A stretch of DNA of 64,000 bases from OMIW01 sp044235645. Its GTDB lineage: Bacteria > Bdellovibrionota_C > UBA2361 > OMIW01. The stretch is from assembly GCA_044235645.1 (NCBI GenBank), contig JBIIHQ010000012.1:21051-85050 (forward strand), read 5' to 3'. Each line of letters starts with the position of its first letter. The stretch's first letter is position 1. The position numbers and the translations under genes are program-made. Below the pieces are notes generated by a model. That model saw nothing but the letters and a program-made list of their open reading frames with translations. It searched no databases and had not been told where the DNA came from. This document shows positions 47,985-57,339 of this stretch, piece after piece.

Positions 47985-48746
47985 TTACAACCGTGCGAGA
48001 GATATCGGCAACGCTCGTCGACCGCCACGAACTACCTGAAGAGCCTCGCCGTGGGTTACATTGAGGCAAGTTAGCTTATTACCGAAAACAAGACCAGTGT
48101 CGATACCGATCTTGAACGGACGGTCATCAACGATCTCATGAAAGGGCGTATGCCCAAACACTATCGTCTGCGGAAAATTATGGGGCTCATAGAGGAACTC
48201 TCCCCGGATCCAAAGCATCTCCTCCGAGTTCTGATCCTTCAGGGAAAGTACGGGGTTGAGTCCCGCATGGACAAACAAAAAATCACCGCAACTGATGCAG
48301 ATTTCAAGCTCCTTCAGGAACGATATATGCCTTTCTGGAATCGCAGCAAATACCGAAGTGACTGAGAAAAAATCATCCACATTGTAACTACCGAGCGTTT
48401 GGATACCCCCGTTGGGAAGAAACATCTCTCCCATCGAACCGCCCGGAAGACCGAGGTAACTGAGAAACATATCCTCGTGATTACCCCTCAGGAAATAGGT
48501 ATTCGGGAAGCTGTCGCGAAATTCCAAAACGCGGTCGATTACTTGGTTGGACGCGGGACCACGGTCAACATAGTCCCCAAGGAAAACAACCATATCGCGG
48601 TCGGTAAGCTTCCACTGACTCACCGCCTCGTCAAGAACGACCGAAAGCTCATCAACACATCCGTGAATATCCCCTACCGCGATGAGTCGCCCTTGAGGTT
48701 CTTCGACCACACGTATGATTTCAGAGGTAATGTCGGACCCGGTCAT
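47985..48746 (-). CDS. PPP-family serine/threonine protein phosphatase
   Basis: A 253-residue metallophosphatase with the exact PPP motifs: GDIHGC, GDYVDRGP and RGNHED, then FGHTPF and the C-terminal His. These place it with the bacterial PrpA/lambda-phosphatase group of the PPP superfamily, which removes phosphate from Ser, Thr or His, and sometimes acts on diadenosine tetraphosphate (ApaH). The length is closer to PrpA-type than to ApaH. AAGGAGAAG precedes the ATG directly. It lies between lepA and murE on the same strand. No Ser/Thr kinase is in the window. Confidence 0.88.
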   Translation of the reverse strand: MTGSDITSEIIRVVEEPQGRLIAVGDIHGCVDELSVVLDEAVSQWKLTDRDMVVFLGDYVDRGPASNQVIDRVLEFRDSFPNTYFLRGNHEDMFLSYLGLPGGSMGEMFLPNGGIQTLGSYNVDDFFSVTSVFAAIPERHISFLKELEICISCGDFLFVHAGLNPVLSLKDQNSEEMLWIRGEFLYEPHNFPQTIVFGHTPFHEIVDDRPFKIGIDTGLVFGNKLTCLNVTHGEALQVVRGGRRALPISLARL

Positions 48747-48852
48747 CTTCTCCTTATACCAATCGAACCATTAGTGGACCAAAACCTACACAACTGACCC
48801 TCACTAACAAACTCATACCTGATCTCAATCGACGACCGATTGATTGTGGCCA

Positions 48853-50667
48853 TTATTCGTTAAGCTTGAGCACCGCCAGAAACGCCTCCTGCGAGATGGA
48901 TACACTTCCGACCTGTTTCATGCGCTTTTTACCTGCTTTCTGCTTCTCAAGAAGCTTACGTTTACGGCTAATGTCTCCCCCGTAACACTTCGCCGTTACA
49001 TTCTTGCGAAGTGCCTTGACCGTCGAACGAGCAATAATCTTATTACCTACCGCAGCTTGTATCGCTATGTCGAACATTTGACGTTCGATGAGGTCTTTAA
49101 GTTTCTCGGTCAATTCTCGACCCCGACCGAATGCCCGGGAATCATGCACAATCGTACTCAGGGCATCGACATTCTCCCCATTTAACTTGATATCTAACTT
49201 AACGAGCTTTTCAAGCCGGTACCCACAAAATTCGTAATCAAATGAGGCATATCCCTTCGTGGCACTCTTCAATCGGTCGTGAAAATCAAGCACTATCTCA
49301 TTAAGAGGAAGCTCATAAGTGATAACCGAACGCTCGCCACTGGAACCGTGAAACGCCATTCCCTTTTGTACCCCCCTTTTATCCTCACACAGCTTCAGCA
49401 CTGCACCCACGTACTCTTTTGGGCAGTGAATCGACGCCGTCACCATTGGTTCCTCGATTGACATAACCTGGTTACTCGGAGGTAACAACGCGGGATTGTC
49501 TATTGCGAGTATCTCACCCGATTCGAGGGTCACACGATACACCACCGTCGGCGCAGTCGTGATAAGCGAGAGCTCGAACTCTCGCTCAAGGCGTTCCTGG
49601 ATAATCTCCATGTGGAGAAGTCCAAGGTACCCACACCGAAATCCAAACCCCAACGCAGCTGAGGTCTCTGGCTCAAAAACAAACGAGGCATCGTTGAGGC
49701 TCAGTTTCTCAAGGGCAGAGCGAAGGGCGGTATAATCGTCGGCATCCACGGGGAAGAGGCCTCCAAATACCGCCGGCTTTACCTCCTGAAAGCCTGGCAG
49801 CGGCTCCACCTCGGTGAATTTCGCGGAGGCAACCGTATCACCGATCTTTACATCCCGAAGATTCTTGATTGAGGCGGAAAAATACCCTACCTCTCCACTT
49901 GATAGCACCCCGACATCCCGGGGATGAGGGGAAAAGACCCCCACCTTGTACACTTCGTGAATTGCACCGGTGTTGAGGAATGCAACCTTATCACCCGATT
50001 TGATGGCGCCATCAAATACCCGCACCTGAACTACTGCACCAAGGTAAGAGTCAAACCAGGAGTCATAAATCAGTGCTCTCAACGGTGCATCAACAGAACC
50101 CCGAGTTGGCGGAGGGAGTCGTTGGACAATCGCTTCGAGAATGTCGGGAACGCCCATTCCTGTTTTCGCGCTCACCAGCAATGCATCTGAGGTAGACAGC
50201 CCAATGACCTCCTCTATTTCCGACCTCACTCGCTCAGGATCGGCATTCGGTAAATCCGCCTTGTTGAGGACCGGGACGATCTCGAGATTGTGCTCAATCG
50301 CCGCGTAGACGTTCGCGAGGGTTTGCGCCTCCACCCCTTGAGAAGCATCGACAACCAAAAGCGCCCCCTCGCACGCCGCCAAACTGCGGGATACCTCGTA
50401 ATGAAAATCGACGTGTCCGGGGGTGTCAATCAGATTAAATTGGTAGGTCTGTCCGTCCCGGGCGAGATATGACAATCGCACCGTTTGCGCCTTGATCGTA
50501 ATCCCCCGCTCCCGTTCAAGCTCAAGTTTATCGAGAACCTGATCCTGCATCTCCCGACTCGCCAAGGCGTTCGTCAACTCGAGTATCCGATCCGCAAGGG
50601 TTGATTTTCCGTGATCAATATGGGCAATAATGCAAAAATTCCTGATATGCTCTCTCGACACGCACAT
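48853..50667 (-). CDS. lepA: Elongation factor 4 (LepA), ribosome-associated GTPase
   Basis: A translational GTPase of about 604 residues that acts on the ribosome during elongation or initiation. The G-domain motifs are AHIDHGKST, the switch-I run RERGITIKAQTV, IDTPGHVDF and NKADLPNA. The C-terminal LepA-specific domain is recognised by the RKRKLLEKQKAGKKRMKQVG run, as in E. coli. The ATG at 50667 gives the normal N-terminus, but AGAGGA abuts it with no spacer. TTG codons at 50682 or 50688 would have more usual spacing to nothing better, so the start is uncertain by a few residues. Confidence 0.95.
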   Translation of the reverse strand: MCVSREHIRNFCIIAHIDHGKSTLADRILELTNALASREMQDQVLDKLELERERGITIKAQTVRLSYLARDGQTYQFNLIDTPGHVDFHYEVSRSLAACEGALLVVDASQGVEAQTLANVYAAIEHNLEIVPVLNKADLPNADPERVRSEIEEVIGLSTSDALLVSAKTGMGVPDILEAIVQRLPPPTRGSVDAPLRALIYDSWFDSYLGAVVQVRVFDGAIKSGDKVAFLNTGAIHEVYKVGVFSPHPRDVGVLSSGEVGYFSASIKNLRDVKIGDTVASAKFTEVEPLPGFQEVKPAVFGGLFPVDADDYTALRSALEKLSLNDASFVFEPETSAALGFGFRCGYLGLLHMEIIQERLEREFELSLITTAPTVVYRVTLESGEILAIDNPALLPPSNQVMSIEEPMVTASIHCPKEYVGAVLKLCEDKRGVQKGMAFHGSSGERSVITYELPLNEIVLDFHDRLKSATKGYASFDYEFCGYRLEKLVKLDIKLNGENVDALSTIVHDSRAFGRGRELTEKLKDLIERQMFDIAIQAAVGNKIIARSTVKALRKNVTAKCYGGDISRKRKLLEKQKAGKKRMKQVGSVSISQEAFLAVLKLNE

Positions 50668-50777
50668 TCCTCTAAAAATCAACAGCAATATCTGATCGGT
50701 GGCACTTCAGCACCTCGCCACTCGTTTCTCAAACCCACCACCATCCTCTCATCAAAGAGCAATGATAACGGCGAACC

Positions 50778-51740
50778 TTACCCAACCCCAAACTCAAGGG
50801 GCCGTTCTCCAGCCCTCAAACGGAGGTCAAAGTCCCGGATAGTCTCCTGCAACCCCTCATCGAGCGCGACCTTTGGCTCCCATCCCAACTGGTCACGAGC
50901 CCGAGAGATATCGGGTCTGCGTCGAGTCGGATCATCCTGCGGCAAAGGCATCCGAACCAGCGGGCTTCGAGAATTAGTCAGTGAAAGTATCCGTTCGGAA
51001 AGCTCGGCGATACTAACTTCGACCGGATTCCCCAAGTTCACCGGACCCGCACACGAGTCGACCGTCATCATCGAGACAAGTCCTCGCACCAAGTCGCTCA
51101 CAAAGCAAAAAGAACGTGTCTGGCTACCGTCGCCATAGATCGTGATTGGCTCTCCTTTGAGGGCCTGAACCACGAAATTTGAGACCACTCTACCGTCGTT
51201 AAAAAGCATCCGCGGACCGTAGGTGTTGAATATTCGGACGATCCTCGCGTCGACCCCGTTTGAGCCATAATTAACTGCGAGGGTTTCTGCGATCCGTTTT
51301 CCCTCGTCGTAACAGCTCCTCGGCCCGATTGGATTGACGTGTCCCCAGTAGGACTCGTGCTGAGGGTGAACTTGCGGGTCGCCGTATACCTCAGAGGTTG
51401 ATGCGAGGAGCAACCTCGCTCCGACTCGCTTCGCGAGGCCAAGCATGTTTATCGTGCCGACCACATTGGTCTTAATCGTTTTAACCGGGTTATGTTGGTA
51501 ATGAACCGGAGATGCCGGACAGGCGAGGTGATAGACATAGTCGGTCTCAACCATCAGAGGTTGAACAATATCATGACGAATAAACTCAAAGTTCGGATTA
51601 GTGAGGTGATGCCGAAAGTTTACCCGAGAACCGGTAAAGAGGTTGTCGACCACCAAAACCTCGTGGCCGTCAGCGAGCAAAACATCAACGAGGTGTGAGC
51701 CGATAAACCCTGCCCCCCCTGTCACCATTATTCGAGCCAT
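50778..51740 (-). CDS. UDP-glucuronate decarboxylase (UDP-xylose synthase)
   Basis: A 320-residue short-chain dehydrogenase/reductase of the extended type that oxidises and decarboxylates UDP-glucuronate to UDP-xylose. The NAD loop is TGGAGFIGSHL, the catalytic pair is in SCYDEGKR (Tyr-x-x-x-Lys), and HLACPASPVHYQHNPVKT, STSEVYGDP and GDGSQTRSFCFVSDL are characteristic of UXS. The ATG at 51740 has GGAGAGAAG upstream and yields the family start. The product would feed surface polysaccharide synthesis, in keeping with the nearby glycosyltransferases. Confidence 0.93.
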   Translation of the reverse strand: MARIMVTGGAGFIGSHLVDVLLADGHEVLVVDNLFTGSRVNFRHHLTNPNFEFIRHDIVQPLMVETDYVYHLACPASPVHYQHNPVKTIKTNVVGTINMLGLAKRVGARLLLASTSEVYGDPQVHPQHESYWGHVNPIGPRSCYDEGKRIAETLAVNYGSNGVDARIVRIFNTYGPRMLFNDGRVVSNFVVQALKGEPITIYGDGSQTRSFCFVSDLVRGLVSMMTVDSCAGPVNLGNPVEVSIAELSERILSLTNSRSPLVRMPLPQDDPTRRRPDISRARDQLGWEPKVALDEGLQETIRDFDLRLRAGERPLEFGVG

Positions 51741-52425
51741 CAGCTTCTCTCCCAGACCATCTCTTATTCTTCGTACTGGCAACCGTGGGATGCCTCGCCC
51801 GCAGTGTCGCATGGAAGCACCAGAAAAGTCACCGTGACGAGACTTCGGATACAAGACAGAATGTCGTTTAGCTCTTACCACTTGCAATGAGGGAGATTAG
51901 GAAGTAAGGTTGAGGAAGGAGGACGTTCGCGAGAGAGCGTAAAGCTCCACGGCTGACTGGGAAAGCCTCATTTGACTGGGAAAGCCTCATTTGACTGGGA
52001 AAGCCCCATTCCCAGCTCGATTGTCCTCAGCAGGCTCTGGTGTCAGGCCCCGCGGCGGGTTTTCCTCGGAAGGATTCGGAGGTTATAAGGACCGGTGCAG
52101 CTCGGGAAGCAAAGGGCCTCTCGCGACCAGAAGAGTGAGAGATTTTTTTGAAGCAGTTTACTCGGTGGCGAAGATAGGGGAAGGGGTTGGGAGAGTAAGG
52201 GGTTGAAAGGCCAGGCTGGTCGTCGAGAAATTCTTGAAGATGCTGCGGTCAGGTAAAGTCGAAAAAAGTCAAAAAAGAATCTAGCGTGCCGAACGCAGAG
52301 GGGACCTAGTGGGGATGCTCGCTTATACCAAAGGGCAGTCCTCAAAAGGCCGATACGGTTACCGAAGAGCCGGATGACACCTGGGACGGAATCGAGCCGT
52401 AACGAGGGAACATTGGATTAGGAAT
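51741..52425. other. Long intergenic region with a short tandem repeat
   Basis: About 685 bases between divergent genes. A 3 x 19 base tandem repeat lies at 51954-52010. The remainder shows purine-rich stretches and no reading frame that I trust. It should contain the promoters of the UXS gene and of the following Arg/Gly-rich protein. Confidence 0.5.
51954..52010. repeat. Tandem repeat, three 19-base units
   Basis: Three head-to-tail copies of TGACTGGGAAAGCCTCATT begin at 51954, 51973 and 51992. The first two are identical, and the third differs by one base (CCCC for CCTC). The period is not a multiple of three, and no frame uses it. It is a short minisatellite, not a CRISPR, because there are no spacers. 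Confidence 0.9.
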
Positions 52426-53472
52426 ATGTCTGAGCATTCAGTTCTACCCGAACAACAAGAGGAACACGAGCAGTCGGCTCGCGATACCAAGGGTCACCGT
52501 CAGAAGGCATCTCGTAATACGGGTGAGACGAGGCGTGAACATAGCTGCTCGTCGGACACGGCGGAGCGTGGCATTACCGGGGAAGATTCTGGCCACCCGA
52601 GCCCGTTTCGTGCAAAATTTCGTGCGGGCACACCTCGAAGAAAGAGCGAACCGGTCACGGCGCAAGAAAGTACCCCCTCCAATCCATCCCCGTCGAGCTC
52701 TCAGCGGGATCCCTCTTTGATGCCTCCCCTCGAAATCGAGATCACCGGACTGCGCCCCGTGAAGCGGCATGCGCGTGCCTTTTTCGGTGAAAAAAAGGAG
52801 TTCGTTCCAGATCTTACACAGCGTGAGAGCACCGCTCGGGGATGCTCAGAAGACGAGCTTTCAGAATCTTCTTTCGAGGCTTCCCTCGTCTCAATCGATT
52901 CTCTGTCCCAAGAAACGGCTGACCAAGTGCCTCATTTTACCGATGAAGAGTTCGATGACTGGGTTGAGGAGCCGAGATATCGGGGGAACCCCTCGGCGGA
53001 GCAAGAGCGTCGGGGAGGAAAAAGACTTGCTTTTGGGCAAACCGTCAGCGATTTGGGCCCCCGTCGACGTGCATATCAGGAGGCCGGGATACAACCTTTT
53101 CAGGCAGGTGCTGCCGAGCATGGACGAAGCGGGATGCCGCGGGGGCACACAGGACGGAGAGCTCCGGCGAGACCATCGGGAGCCCGCGCCGGAGGTGCCG
53201 GGCGGACGGAACACATTGGTCGGCGCGGCGGACCGGTTCGTGTGAGTTACGACCCTCATCACTCTGACGCTCCGGGCCAAGAAAGATATGCAAGCAACCG
53301 TGGGCATAATGATTCCGGAGCAAAAACGAGAAATTCCGCTGCATTGGTCGATACGACGGCCCTACGCCTCTACGGTAACACGTCGGGAGCCACCCGAGCT
53401 CAGCCCCGCCGAGGCGCGCGAGGAGGGAACGGACTTCAGGGGGTGGGTCAGAGTCGCCGATTTGTCAGGTAA
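52426..53472 (+). CDS. Unknown disordered Arg/Gly-rich protein
   Basis: A 348-residue predicted protein of low complexity, family unknown. Residues 1-110 are Glu/Ser/Arg-rich, 110-190 contain a more ordered stretch (LEIEITGLRPVKRHARAFF and an acidic DDWVEEP), and the last 120 residues are rich in Arg, Gly and Ala with several RG and RGG motifs and a basic end (GQSRRFVR). That composition is typical of nucleic-acid-binding tails, but no fold is visible. AGGA sits only two bases before the ATG. Because low-complexity frames can be spurious in such DNA, the gene itself is only moderately supported. Confidence 0.45.
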   Translation: MSEHSVLPEQQEEHEQSARDTKGHRQKASRNTGETRREHSCSSDTAERGITGEDSGHPSPFRAKFRAGTPRRKSEPVTAQESTPSNPSPSSSQRDPSLMPPLEIEITGLRPVKRHARAFFGEKKEFVPDLTQRESTARGCSEDELSESSFEASLVSIDSLSQETADQVPHFTDEEFDDWVEEPRYRGNPSAEQERRGGKRLAFGQTVSDLGPRRRAYQEAGIQPFQAGAAEHGRSGMPRGHTGRRAPARPSGARAGGAGRTEHIGRRGGPVRVSYDPHHSDAPGQERYASNRGHNDSGAKTRNSAALVDTTALRLYGNTSGATRAQPRRGARGGNGLQGVGQSRRFVR

Positions 53473-54033
53473 AAAGGTATCTTCATAGCATTTGGGAGCG
53501 GGACTCGGTCGACACATCTCTCTGAGGCTTGCACATCACTCCTCCAAGGCCGCTGAGAAATAAAAAAACATTTGCAGAAAAGAGACCCAGACTATCTAGA
53601 TTTTAGAAAAGTGTGTCGTTATACTGACCAAATGGTGATTGCGGAAGGTCGCGCAAGCCCGGAAATTTCCCTGATTGGGTCATTCAATCGGAGAAAAAAA
53701 AGGGGGGAAATTGGTGAGCGGACGGGGTCTTTCGGAGTAACCACAACAGTGGGTTTTAGGTTTTTACAGGTTCGGGAGGCCGATTGTATCGATTTGAAGG
53801 CGCTGACATACTTCGTGAGGTCAGGAAGAGTGGTGGGTGGCGTGGTAGTCGATAGAACTGGCCTTCCTTCGCTTTTTTCTGGTAATTTTTCTGGTTTTTC
53901 CGTTTTTTTGTTGTGGTCTCCATCTCTTTGCGCCAAGGTGGCAGAAATGTCGTGAGCGTTCGAAAAGGTCCTCAGACTTCCACAAGCGCAGGGGTCGCAT
54001 GTTCCCGACCCGGCCCATCTCTCCCCAAAGTCC
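53473..54033. other. Intergenic region upstream of the heptosyltransferase gene
   Basis: About 560 bases. A TTG-initiated frame (53572-53955) lacks a ribosome site and any recognisable content, so I do not call it. TATACT near 53620 could be a promoter -10. A purine tract rich in A and G occurs at about 53695-53715. No RNA gene is recognised. Confidence 0.35.
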
Positions 54034-55044
54034 ATGTCAAAGACCCTCATCCACCTCCCGAATTGGCTCGGTGATAGCATCATGGCGATGCCAGCGGTCG
54101 GAGCGCTTCTTCGTTCGGCCCGTCCAGGGTCGATGGTAGGCTTATGTAAGCCGAGTGTTCGTGGGATTTGGGGAATCTCGGCTAATCCTCTCCCCCTCAT
54201 TGAAGTCCCAGCGACCATGTCCGCAACTCTCCAGGCGGCGCGGGTGCTGAAGGTCCACCAATTTGAAAGGTGCATCACCCTATCAAATTCATGGCGCTCA
54301 GCTTTCATCCCTTTCTCCGCAGGTATTCCCTTTCGGCGAGGTGCTCCGGGTCACTGGCGCTCCCTCATGCTTTCGGAGGTCGTCGACGTGGGTACTCCCC
54401 CAAGACACCTCTCTCGGGATTATGCCACTCTGCTTGGAGTTCCTCACGGTGAGCTCATTGATGACGGGCTCCTTGTGCTCCCAGAGGAAACAAAGATGCA
54501 GATTCAGGGTATTATAACTCGCCACCCAGAACTATCCGCCGAAGCCCCCTTGTTCGGCCTCCTCCCCGGTGCCGCTCGAGGGCCGTCCAAACGGTGGCCA
54601 ACCTCATCCTACATCGCCCTCGGAAAGCTCATTAAATCGGAGCTTAATGGCTCAGTGGTTGTTCTCGGAGCTGCGAATGAGCGGGAACTCTGTCGCGAGA
54701 TCGCTGAGGGAATCGGGAGAAACGCATGCTCTTTCGCGGGTGCACTCTCGTTCTATGAGGGGCTCGCGATGATCGATGCGTGTCGTGCTGTCGTTTCAAA
54801 CGACAGTGGCGGTATGCACATGGCGTGGGCGCTCGGTCGCCCCCTCGTGGCGATCTTTGGGATCACTGATCCAGAAAAAACGGGCCCTTTGGGTAGCCGG
54901 AGCCGGGTCTTGCAAGAGAGCGAGCTTCGGTCGCGGGTGGTCCCCCGCGATTGCCCTGAGGCGCGAGCCGCCCTCGCGCGAATTACGCCAGAAAAGGTGC
55001 TCGATGCGGTTGCATCACTGGTGGCCGATGAGCCCTCCCAATAG
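54034..55044 (+). CDS. waaF: ADP-heptose:LPS heptosyltransferase (WaaF-like, GT9)
   Basis: A 336-residue glycosyltransferase of family GT9 that adds heptose from ADP-heptose to the LPS inner core at the inner membrane. The N-terminal acceptor half starts LIHLPNWLGDSIMAMPAVGAL, close to WaaF (PxWxGDxVMSxP). The donor half has GAARGPSKRWP and the nucleotide-sugar motif SNDSGGMHMAWALGRP. The GPSKRWP run is typical of WaaF. It implies LPS with a heptose-containing core. The MscS-like gene follows on the same strand. Confidence 0.9.
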   Translation: MSKTLIHLPNWLGDSIMAMPAVGALLRSARPGSMVGLCKPSVRGIWGISANPLPLIEVPATMSATLQAARVLKVHQFERCITLSNSWRSAFIPFSAGIPFRRGAPGHWRSLMLSEVVDVGTPPRHLSRDYATLLGVPHGELIDDGLLVLPEETKMQIQGIITRHPELSAEAPLFGLLPGAARGPSKRWPTSSYIALGKLIKSELNGSVVVLGAANERELCREIAEGIGRNACSFAGALSFYEGLAMIDACRAVVSNDSGGMHMAWALGRPLVAIFGITDPEKTGPLGSRSRVLQESELRSRVVPRDCPEARAALARITPEKVLDAVASLVADEPSQ

Positions 55045-55175
55045 TTTGACAACATTGGGGAATCAGATAGGTTCGAGACACTCCCCCTCTTATCAGATAC
55101 GATCACGGTTGAAGAACATGTGCCTTCGACTCGCCCCCCATCGTATTCGCCCCACCTGAAACTTTTAGCCCCTTT

Positions 55176-56027
55176 ATGCCCCGCTCATCTCTTGTCCCAT
55201 CGTATGTCGCAATCCACCCAATGATTACTTCGATTGGTTTGATTGGTGTGCTTCTTTTACTGAGATGGCTCTTAGCCCTTCTGATCACCGCGCAGAAGTC
55301 TCGCTCTCCCCAGTGGCGACGCAGCTGGCTTGTTCTTACTCGAAACGGGCTCCTCGCCACGTTCGTTGTGGGACTTTTCATCATCTGGCGCGTAGAGATT
55401 CAGACATTTGCCCTCTCAATTGTCGGTATCGCCGTTGCGATGGTTATCGCAACTAAGGAGCTAATTCTCTGTATTAGTGGCACTCTGATGATTCGGCTCA
55501 ACGGAGCATTTTCAGTCGGCGATCGGATTGAGGTCGCGGGCTATCGGGGGGATGTCATCGATATTAATCTGCTCGCAACGACGATAATCGAGACAGGGCC
55601 CGGACAATTAACCCAGCAATATACCGGGCGCAAGGTTGTCGTGCCAAACAGCCTCTTCGTCGGTAATGGGTTTATCAATGAGACCTTTACTAACGAATAT
55701 GTGCTTCACGTCTTTTCCGTTCCCGTCAGTATCAACGCTGATTGGCGAGCTCTCGAGCGGTGTCTTCTCAGCGCGGCGAATGAGAGCTGTGCACCGTACA
55801 TCGAAGAGGCCCGCGCCCACCTCGATAAGTTGGCCCACAGCGAGGCATTAAATATGCCCCCTGTTGAGGTAAAGGTAACGCTTCAGATTCCGACGCCAGA
55901 GCAGATAAATCTTATAGTGAGGCTCCCGACCCCTGCTCGAACAAAGGGTCGCATAGAGCAGGCGATTTTGCGAAAGGCCATGGATTGTTTCCCGGAATGG
56001 TCCCCCCTCAACAGGCCCGACCTATAA
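55176..56027 (+). CDS. Small-conductance mechanosensitive channel (MscS family)
   Basis: A 283-residue channel with three membrane helices (about residues 16-38, 62-78 and 84-108), the last being the pore helix, followed by the beta domain with GDRIEVAGYRGDVIDIN and the VVVPNSLF strand, both typical of MscS. The C-terminal alpha/beta vestibule is also present. It would open on membrane tension to release solutes under osmotic downshock. It lies 131 bases behind waaF and only three bases from the convergent GT4 gene. Confidence 0.88.
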   Translation: MPRSSLVPSYVAIHPMITSIGLIGVLLLLRWLLALLITAQKSRSPQWRRSWLVLTRNGLLATFVVGLFIIWRVEIQTFALSIVGIAVAMVIATKELILCISGTLMIRLNGAFSVGDRIEVAGYRGDVIDINLLATTIIETGPGQLTQQYTGRKVVVPNSLFVGNGFINETFTNEYVLHVFSVPVSINADWRALERCLLSAANESCAPYIEEARAHLDKLAHSEALNMPPVEVKVTLQIPTPEQINLIVRLPTPARTKGRIEQAILRKAMDCFPEWSPLNRPDL

Positions 56028-56030
56028 GGG

Positions 56031-57137
56031 TCAACGGTCAAGAGCAACCAACTCATGAAATAATTGCTCGTACTGAGTGGTAACCTCCTCCCAGGAATAC
56101 CGGCTTTGCGCTCGCGCCTCCGCGGTACGTCGAAATCCTTCTACCCGCTCGGGATGTGCCACAAACTCCGCGCATCGAGCCCCCAGCTCAGCAAAGTCAT
56201 TCTTCGCGTAATACACCCCCGCCTCGCCGAGAACTTCGACATGCTCAGGGGTATCGTTAGCGATAACGGCATTTCCGTAGGCCATCGCTTCGACGAGCGC
56301 GGGGTGGGTCCCCCCCACCTCGGTTGCTTGAATGTAGGCGTATGGGTGCGACTGAAGCTCCTCGTATGCCGCTCCGAACTGATAACCGGTAAAGATGACG
56401 CGAGGCCCCGCCGCCCGGTGAACCGCTGCGATATAGTCGCGAGCATACGGCGCATCTCCGACCATCACGAGAGGAAGGTGGACCCCACTCTGCTCATACC
56501 CTTGCACCACACCCAGGGCGTTATTTTCAGGCTCAAATCGGCTGACGTAGAGGAGATAATTTCGGGGCGTGAGGCCGAAGCGGGCGAGGGTTTCCCCGGG
56601 TTCCCGATGCTTCGCCCGAGCTCCATACGCAATAGAGGTCGGCTGTACCCCAAACTGCTCGCGATAATAGGTCGCTATCACCTCTGCGTCGGCGACGACC
56701 CGGTCGGCAAACCAGACAGAGCACTGTTCGCCGATCCGGTACCAGAGCTTCCCTGCCCTCCCCCATTTCGAACGCATCCGCTCAATCCCATCGACATTGA
56801 TAGCGAGCGGAATCCCGGCCAATCGACAGAGCCAGGCAAAGGGGCTGTTAGCCGCATTACAGAGAAGCGCGACATCAAACGCGCCCTGTCGGAGGGTCGC
56901 CATTGAGGTTAATGCGGCAAAGGGGGTTTCAAGGTGCTTGGAAAATATGGTGGGCGCGTAAGTAACCGTTATTCCATCGTGGGACTCGGGACGGCGAAGG
57001 GTGCCGAAGCGCCGCCGTCCAAAGACGGTTACGTGGTGTCCTCGGGCGACCAGCAATCGGCCAAGCTCCTGTGCAAACGTCTCAAAGCCCCCATAAGCAG
57101 CCGGAATACCTCGAGTTCCTAGAATAGCAATACGCAC
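56031..57137 (-). CDS. DUF1972/GT4-family glycosyltransferase
   Basis: A 368-residue cytosolic glycosyltransferase of the GT-B fold. The N-terminus (ILGTRGIPAAYGGFETFAQEL) is the DUF1972 hallmark, seen in rhamnosyl- and related transferases of polysaccharide clusters. The donor site is in the C-terminal half: YVSRFEPENN, then the E-x7-E type motif TEVGGTHPALVEAMAYG. The acceptor and sugar cannot be told. With UXS and WaaF nearby it suggests surface-polysaccharide assembly, though they are not in one operon. Confidence 0.87.
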   Translation of the reverse strand: MRIAILGTRGIPAAYGGFETFAQELGRLLVARGHHVTVFGRRRFGTLRRPESHDGITVTYAPTIFSKHLETPFAALTSMATLRQGAFDVALLCNAANSPFAWLCRLAGIPLAINVDGIERMRSKWGRAGKLWYRIGEQCSVWFADRVVADAEVIATYYREQFGVQPTSIAYGARAKHREPGETLARFGLTPRNYLLYVSRFEPENNALGVVQGYEQSGVHLPLVMVGDAPYARDYIAAVHRAAGPRVIFTGYQFGAAYEELQSHPYAYIQATEVGGTHPALVEAMAYGNAVIANDTPEHVEVLGEAGVYYAKNDFAELGARCAEFVAHPERVEGFRRTAEARAQSRYSWEEVTTQYEQLFHELVALDR

Positions 57138-57339
57138 CTGATATCTTCCTCCCCGTCACCGCCCGTGAGGGCCAATCTTCGCCTTGAGGGTTTGCGCTTG
57201 TCATCTATCTCGTCTCGCACGCAAGACACCCTCCCCATAGCTCTTTTACCTCAAGCGTAGTAGCCTACTGCCCGACTACTTATCGTGAATAAGACGAAGA
57301 ATCATAACGAGGGGGGGCGAAGAGAGAAAGGCCCCACAG

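Noticed and set aside
51954..52010. Tandem repeat considered as a CRISPR array
   Set aside because: The three 19-base units abut directly with no spacers, and no cas gene is nearby.
53572..53955. 127-codon frame on the plus strand upstream of waaF
   Set aside because: It starts with TTG, lacks a ribosome-binding site and shows no recognisable domain.
53619..54308. 229-codon antisense frame overlapping waaF
   Set aside because: It lies opposite a clear WaaF gene and has no recognisable motif.
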